Position numbers and translations under genes: made by a program
The notes under the pieces: generated by a model
Told to the model about the DNA's origin: nothing
Database searches by the model: none
What the model saw: the letters and a program-made list of their open reading frames with translations, nothing else
Shown here: positions 59,189 through 64,000 of the stretch, piece after piece
How positions within the stretch are numbered: position 1 is the first letter of the stretch
Layout: each line of letters begins with the position of its first letter
Source of the DNA: an uncultured Flavobacteriales bacterium
GTDB taxonomy: Bacteria; Bacteroidota; Bacteroidia; Flavobacteriales; BACL11
DNA length: 64,000 bases
Assembly (NCBI GenBank): GCA_913063045.1
Contig: CAJXYM010000003.1
Coordinates: 1-64,000, forward strand
Direction of reading: 5' to 3'

Positions 59189-60115
59189 TTACTGTAGACC
59201 TCTGCCTTTTTTATTGATCATATTTTTTTCTGTAAAGTCTTTAATGGCATTATCCAATAAACCATTAACAAACATTTTACTTTTTGCTGTACTGTAATAC
59301 TTTGATATTTCTATATATTCATTTAAGGATACTTTTACAGGAAGTTCTTCCATCGTTAAAATCTCAGAAAAAGCCATTTTTATTAAGATCTGATCCATTA
59401 AAGCAATTCTTTCAAGATCCCAATTCTTAGACTTCTCTACTATAATTTTTTCGTAATTTTTATTTTGCTCTGCTGTAGATGAAAATAAATTAACAGCAAA
59501 ACTTTTATCAGATGAATTTTTAAAAACAGTTTTAAGGTTATGAATTTTATTTAATTTAAAATTACCCATAATAATAGTTGCAACGAATGGCAAATCATCA
59601 ATCCAATAAATACTCTTTTCCTCTAAAATATGATGAAGAACTTCATTATTTAAAATAAAATTATTTAGAGCCTGATTTATAAATCTTATATCTTCTTCTT
59701 GGCTACTCTCTTTTAGGATATATTTATTATATAAATCACTTTTAATAAGATCGATAAATACTTTTCTTATAATATCATGATCATTATCAAGCCAGTTACT
59801 TGAAACATTTTTTAATTTATCAAGCAACTTTTTATCTTTTCGAATCAACTTAAAAATAAAATTTTCAGTAAATTTTGTATTTGGATTTAAATCATCCGAG
59901 CTAGGAAGAAATTTATTTTTCCCATCTTCAAAATGATTTTCAGCAAACTTGCATAATTCAATTAAAAAACAAATTAATACATTATGAAGTACATTAATAT
60001 TTTCAATATGATCTAATAATTTTTTTTCAGCGTTTGAAACATTAGTATCTTTAAGAGAAAAAAATGAGTAAAGCGATTGCATTACTTTTATTCTTATATG
60101 TCTTCTACTTATCAT
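59189..60115 (-). CDS. nusB: Transcription antitermination factor NusB
   Basis: MISRRHIRIKVMQSLYSF; C-terminal LERIALMDQILIKMAFSEIL...VSLNEYIEISKYYSTAKSKMFVNGLLD. Confidence 0.92.
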   Translation of the reverse strand: MISRRHIRIKVMQSLYSFFSLKDTNVSNAEKKLLDHIENINVLHNVLICFLIELCKFAENHFEDGKNKFLPSSDDLNPNTKFTENFIFKLIRKDKKLLDKLKNVSSNWLDNDHDIIRKVFIDLIKSDLYNKYILKESSQEEDIRFINQALNNFILNNEVLHHILEEKSIYWIDDLPFVATIIMGNFKLNKIHNLKTVFKNSSDKSFAVNLFSSTAEQNKNYEKIIVEKSKNWDLERIALMDQILIKMAFSEILTMEELPVKVSLNEYIEISKYYSTAKSKMFVNGLLDNAIKDFTEKNMINKKGRGLQ

Positions 60116-61201
60116 TTAATTATTTTTCTTTTCTAATAATATATCATTAGCTATTTTAAGAGCAGCTTCATAGCTTGTTAGACCTTCTAATTCAGATTTT
60201 CTTAAAATCTCAAGCGTGGAGTCATAAATCTTTTTAGTCTGAGACAAAACTTGCTCTTTGCTAAACTTTTTTATTTCTGAATAAACATTTATAAGACCAC
60301 CAGCATTAACTAAAAAATCGGGAGCAAAAATTATTCCTTTTTCTTTTATTAATAGAGAATCTCTGTTTTCATTTTCAAGTTGATTATTTGCTGCTCCACA
60401 AATTATCTCACATTTTAATTTTTTAATTGAGTCTGGGTTTAATGTAGCTCCTAAAGCACAAGGAGAATAAATATCCATATTAAGAGCAAATATTTCTGAA
60501 CTTTCAATAATAGTAGCATTATATTTTTTAGCTACAATATTTAATTGATCTGCATTAATATCATTAATAAAAATATTTGCGTTTTCTGAGGATAAATGTT
60601 GAACTAAATACTCTCCAACATGACCGACACCCTGAACTAAAACATTCTTACCAGTTAAATTATCATTACCCCACTTAAATTTTGCACATGCTTTCATTCC
60701 CATATAAACTCCATAAGCAGTTATAGGAGAAGGGTCACCACTTCCTCCCATGCTCTCAGGGATGCCAGTAACATGCTTGGTAGTCATTCTAACATACTCC
60801 ATATCTTTTTCACTCATACCAACATCTTCTGCTGTAATATATTTCCCATTAAGAGAGTCTACAAATTCCCCAAATCTTTTCATTAGTTCCGGAGTTTTTT
60901 GTGTTTTTGCATCACCTATAATAACAGCTTTCCCTCCTCCAAGTTCAAGTCCTGTGATAGCAGCTTTAAAAGACATTCCTCTAGAAAGTCGCAATACATC
61001 TTTAATAGCATTTTCTTCAGAAGAATAATCCCACATTCTTGTTCCTCCAAGTGCAGGACCTAGATTTGTATTATGAATAGCAATAACAGCTTTTAATCCA
61101 GTATTTTCATCTTGACAAAATACTAATTGTTCATGCCCCATATTTTTCATCAACTCAAATACGCCTTCTTTTGTATGTGTTTGTGTGTCAAAATCTCCCA
61201 T
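60116..61201 (-). CDS. Glu/Leu/Phe/Val dehydrogenase (leucine dehydrogenase-like)
   Basis: LGPALGGTRMW; LSRGMSFKAAITGLELGGGKAVIIGD; VQGVGHVGEYL. Confidence 0.93.
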   Translation of the reverse strand: MGDFDTQTHTKEGVFELMKNMGHEQLVFCQDENTGLKAVIAIHNTNLGPALGGTRMWDYSSEENAIKDVLRLSRGMSFKAAITGLELGGGKAVIIGDAKTQKTPELMKRFGEFVDSLNGKYITAEDVGMSEKDMEYVRMTTKHVTGIPESMGGSGDPSPITAYGVYMGMKACAKFKWGNDNLTGKNVLVQGVGHVGEYLVQHLSSENANIFINDINADQLNIVAKKYNATIIESSEIFALNMDIYSPCALGATLNPDSIKKLKCEIICGAANNQLENENRDSLLIKEKGIIFAPDFLVNAGGLINVYSEIKKFSKEQVLSQTKKIYDSTLEILRKSELEGLTSYEAALKIANDILLEKKNN

Positions 61202-61331
61202 AATATTAGCTTAATTTTAGTTTTTAACTAGTGACAATGAAAATATTCTTAATTAAATTTCACAGTTTTACAATCGTGCGCGAAATTACTTATTATTTTT
61301 GTGCTTTCAAAAAAACACACATATCAATTAA

Positions 61332-63071
61332 ATGCATCATTTAAAATACTTAAATAAATTCTTTTGGAAATATAAACAGCTTTTTTCACTGGGAATTATT
61401 TTCATAGTTATTGCTAATATCTTTGCAATATATCCTGCAGAATTTGTCAGAAATGCACTAGACTTTGTATTAGAAAGCATCAATAATGAAGATAAGGAAG
61501 GCCTATCAAACGAGCTGCTAAAATATGGCTTACTGATTGTTGCCTTTGCCATTTTAAAAGGGATTTTTCTATATTTTATGAGACAAACAATAATTGTCAT
61601 GTCTAGGAAAATTGAATTTGACATTAAAAATGAAATTTTCAACAAATATCAAGAACTTAGTATTTCATTTTATAATGAAAATAAAATTGGTGACTTAATG
61701 AATAGAATAACTGAAGATGTTTCTAGAGTTAGAATGTACCTTGGACCAACAATAATGTATGCAATAAACATAACAGTTCTATTTTCTCTTGTTATTGCAA
61801 AAATGCTCAGTGTAAGTTTGAATTTAACCATTTGTGTTTTATTTCCTTTACCAATTTTAGCCATATCAATCTATTATGTAAGTAGTAAAATAAATAAGAA
61901 AAGTGAACAGGTTCAAGCACAACTTTCTGAAATAACATCAATTTCTCAAGAAACGTTTTCTGGAATTCAAATAATAAAATCGTTTACAAATGAAAATAAT
62001 TCTTTGAATGTCTTTTATAATAGTTGTAAAGAATACACAAAAAAACAAATTGAACTTGTAAAAATAGAAGCAGTTTTCATTCCTCTTATCATTACACTTA
62101 TTGGATTAAGTACCGTTTTAACAATTTATGTTGGAGGTCTTGAAGTTTTTAAAGGAAATATTAGCGCTGGAAATATTGCAGAATTTATAATTTATGTAAA
62201 TATGCTAGCTTGGCCTGTCGCCTCTATCGGCTGGGTAACTTCACTTATTCAAAGAGCAGCAGCATCACAAGAAAGAATTAATGAATTTCTTAAGATAACT
62301 CCACGTATTGTTAATTACAATGAGAGAAATACTCCTATAAAAGGAGATATTAAATTTGATAATGTACAATTAATATATAAAGACACAGAAATATCTGCGC
62401 TAAACAAATTAAGCTTTAACATTAAAGAAGGTGAAACATTAGGGGTATTTGGTAAAACAGGGTCTGGAAAATCAACAATTGCAAATCTTATTTGTAGAAT
62501 TCTAGAATCTACAGAAGGAAATATTTATTATAATAATATTTCTATTAAAGATTTAAATTTAAATAATTTAAGATCTTCAATTGGGTACATTCCACAAGAT
62601 GGTTATTTATTTTCAGGCACAATTAAAGAAAATATTGCATTTTCATCTGATGTTATAGATGAGAAGAAAATTAAAATTGCAGCTACTAAGGCAGATATCA
62701 TTGATGAAATAAATAAATTCCCTGATGGTTTTAATACAATTGTTGGAGAAAGAGGCGTTCAGCTTTCAGGAGGGCAAAGACAAAGACTTGCTATTGCTCG
62801 TGCGTTTTATAAAGATCCAGATATATATATCTTTGATGATTGTTTATCAGCTGTTGATGCTAATAAAGAAAAAGAAATTTTAAATAATCTAAAAATTGAA
62901 ACTCAAAATAAAACAACAATAATAATAAGCCACAGAATTGCAACTTTACAAAATGCAGATAAAATTATTGTTATTGACAAAGGTGTTCTTATTGATATAG
63001 GAACGCATGAAGAGCTATCATTAAAATCAGGTTTTTACCAAGACATTTTTAAGAGTCAAACAGAAAAATAG
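61332..63071 (+). CDS. ABC transporter ATP-binding/permease (exporter half-transporter)
   Basis: Six-TM domain; FGKTGSGKSTIANLI; LSGGQRQRLAIARAF; IYIFDDCLSAVD. Confidence 0.95.
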   Translation: MHHLKYLNKFFWKYKQLFSLGIIFIVIANIFAIYPAEFVRNALDFVLESINNEDKEGLSNELLKYGLLIVAFAILKGIFLYFMRQTIIVMSRKIEFDIKNEIFNKYQELSISFYNENKIGDLMNRITEDVSRVRMYLGPTIMYAINITVLFSLVIAKMLSVSLNLTICVLFPLPILAISIYYVSSKINKKSEQVQAQLSEITSISQETFSGIQIIKSFTNENNSLNVFYNSCKEYTKKQIELVKIEAVFIPLIITLIGLSTVLTIYVGGLEVFKGNISAGNIAEFIIYVNMLAWPVASIGWVTSLIQRAAASQERINEFLKITPRIVNYNERNTPIKGDIKFDNVQLIYKDTEISALNKLSFNIKEGETLGVFGKTGSGKSTIANLICRILESTEGNIYYNNISIKDLNLNNLRSSIGYIPQDGYLFSGTIKENIAFSSDVIDEKKIKIAATKADIIDEINKFPDGFNTIVGERGVQLSGGQRQRLAIARAFYKDPDIYIFDDCLSAVDANKEKEILNNLKIETQNKTTIIISHRIATLQNADKIIVIDKGVLIDIGTHEELSLKSGFYQDIFKSQTEK

Positions 63072-63134
63072 CTTTAAATATTTTTGCTATATTTGTTTAA
63101 AGTTAATTTTAACTTAAATTTAGCTTAAATAATT

Positions 63135-63485
63135 ATGAGTGAAAAAAGAGATATTGAAGAGATATTTTCCAAAGCTGTAAGAGCAGGGAGAAGAACTTAT
63201 TTTTTTGATGTCCGCTCAACAAGAGCAAAAGATTATTACTTAACTATTACAGAAAGTAAAAGAGATTTTCATGAGGATGGCACGCCATTTTATAAAAAAC
63301 ATAAAATTTATCTTTATAAAGAAGATTTCTCTGATTTTCAGGACTCCTTATCTCAAGTAAGCAAATTTATTATAAAAGAAAAGGGTGAAGAAGTTATTTC
63401 AGATTATAAAAAGAAAAAATCAGAAAATGAAAATAAAGAAAATTTACCATCTGATTTGACTGAAGTCAATCTTGATGATATATAA
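63135..63485 (+). CDS. DUF3276 (PUR-alpha-like DNA/RNA-binding) protein
   Basis: EIFSKAVRAGRRTYFFDVRSTRAKDYYLTITESKR. Confidence 0.9.
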   Translation: MSEKRDIEEIFSKAVRAGRRTYFFDVRSTRAKDYYLTITESKRDFHEDGTPFYKKHKIYLYKEDFSDFQDSLSQVSKFIIKEKGEEVISDYKKKKSENENKENLPSDLTEVNLDDI

Positions 63486-63602
63486 TAAATATTAGAATTT
63501 CTTAACAACTTATTTTTATTGTTAATAATTTAGAGTAATAACTTCATTATCAATATTCAATAGCATTGTATTTTTATTTTTTAAATGAATTGATATGAAA
63601 AT

Positions 63603-64000
63603 ATGACGAAAATCATCGCAATAGCAAATCAAAAAGGTGGAGTTGGAAAAACAACTACAGCAATTAATCTTTCTGCATGTCTGGGTGTTTTAGAGAAAAA
63701 AGTACTTCTAATTGATTCCGATCCTCAGGCAAACTCAACCTCAGGAGTTGGCTTTGATTATGAGCAAATAAAAATAGGAACATATGAATGTCTTATTGGT
63801 AAAAATCAAGCTTCTGAAGCCGTATTACACACTTCTAGCCCTAACCTTGACTTAATACCTGCTAATATTGATTTAGTTGCTGCTGAAATTGAATTAGTAG
63901 ATGCAAAAGAAAGAGAATTTTGTTTAAGAAAATCTCTAGATACAATTAAAGATAATTATGACTATATAATTATTGATTGCGCTCCATCGTTAGGCATTTT
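63603..64000 (+). CDS. parA: ParA family chromosome-partitioning ATPase (3' truncated by window)
   Basis: [54 protein letters not shown]. Confidence 0.95.
   Translation, partial: MTKIIAIANQKGGVGKTTTAINLSACLGVLEKKVLLIDSDPQANSTSGVGFDYEQIKIGTYECLIGKNQASEAVLHTSSPNLDLIPANIDLVAAEIELVDAKEREFCLRKSLDTIKDNYDYIIIDCAPSLGI

Noticed and set aside
61337-61864. Minus-strand ORFs inside the ABC exporter gene
   Set aside because: Antisense to TM-domain codons; hydrophobic by reverse-complement effect.
63486-63602. TTAACAA...TTGTTAA inverted repeat before parA
   Set aside because: Seven AT-only pairs with a 10-nt loop; expected by chance in this composition.
1-64000. CRISPR arrays, insertion sequences, prophage, integrons, defence islands
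   Set aside because: No regularly spaced repeats, transposase/integrase motifs or phage genes seen on either strand.

Overview
The window is an AT-rich, gene-dense stretch of chromosome. It looks like a marine-type Flavobacteriales/Bacteroidota genome, judged from TAnnTTTG promoters, a T9SS C-terminal sorting domain, DUF4295, HYC_CC_PP, bacillithiol genes and the CcsB-CcsA fusion. I see no phage, transposon, CRISPR array, toxin-antitoxin or defence island. Most of it is core gene content: copA, bshB1, ccsBA, wza/wzc, nhaC, a cysteine desulfurase, glmM, a comA-like gene, DUF368, aroE, uvrB, csp, folD, ffh, ftsY, rpmG, rpmB, cinA, dnaA, a fused mutA-mutB, a TonB receptor, rocD, rlmD, coaE, bshA, GH3-beta-lactamase, mutL, two rhomboids, yajC, nusB, leucine dehydrogenase, an ABC exporter, DUF3276 and parA (partial). 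There is one tRNA-His gene. I found no convincing new multi-gene system. The most unusual observations are: (1) a single-ORF fusion of a shortened MutA-like half with MutB; (2) an NhaC gene with no canonical start codon at its homologous N-terminus, lying in frame behind the wzc stop; (3) an M1 peptidase plus paralogous lipoprotein cassette between rpmB and rpmG; (4) several genes whose -7 box lies 4-5 nt from the ATG, which suggests leaderless mRNAs; (5) a (GY)n tyrosine tail on the BY-kinase; (6) a hairpin in the csp 5'UTR; (7) an overlooked 38-aa membrane ORF. All product calls come from motif and family recognition by eye; no searches were run.
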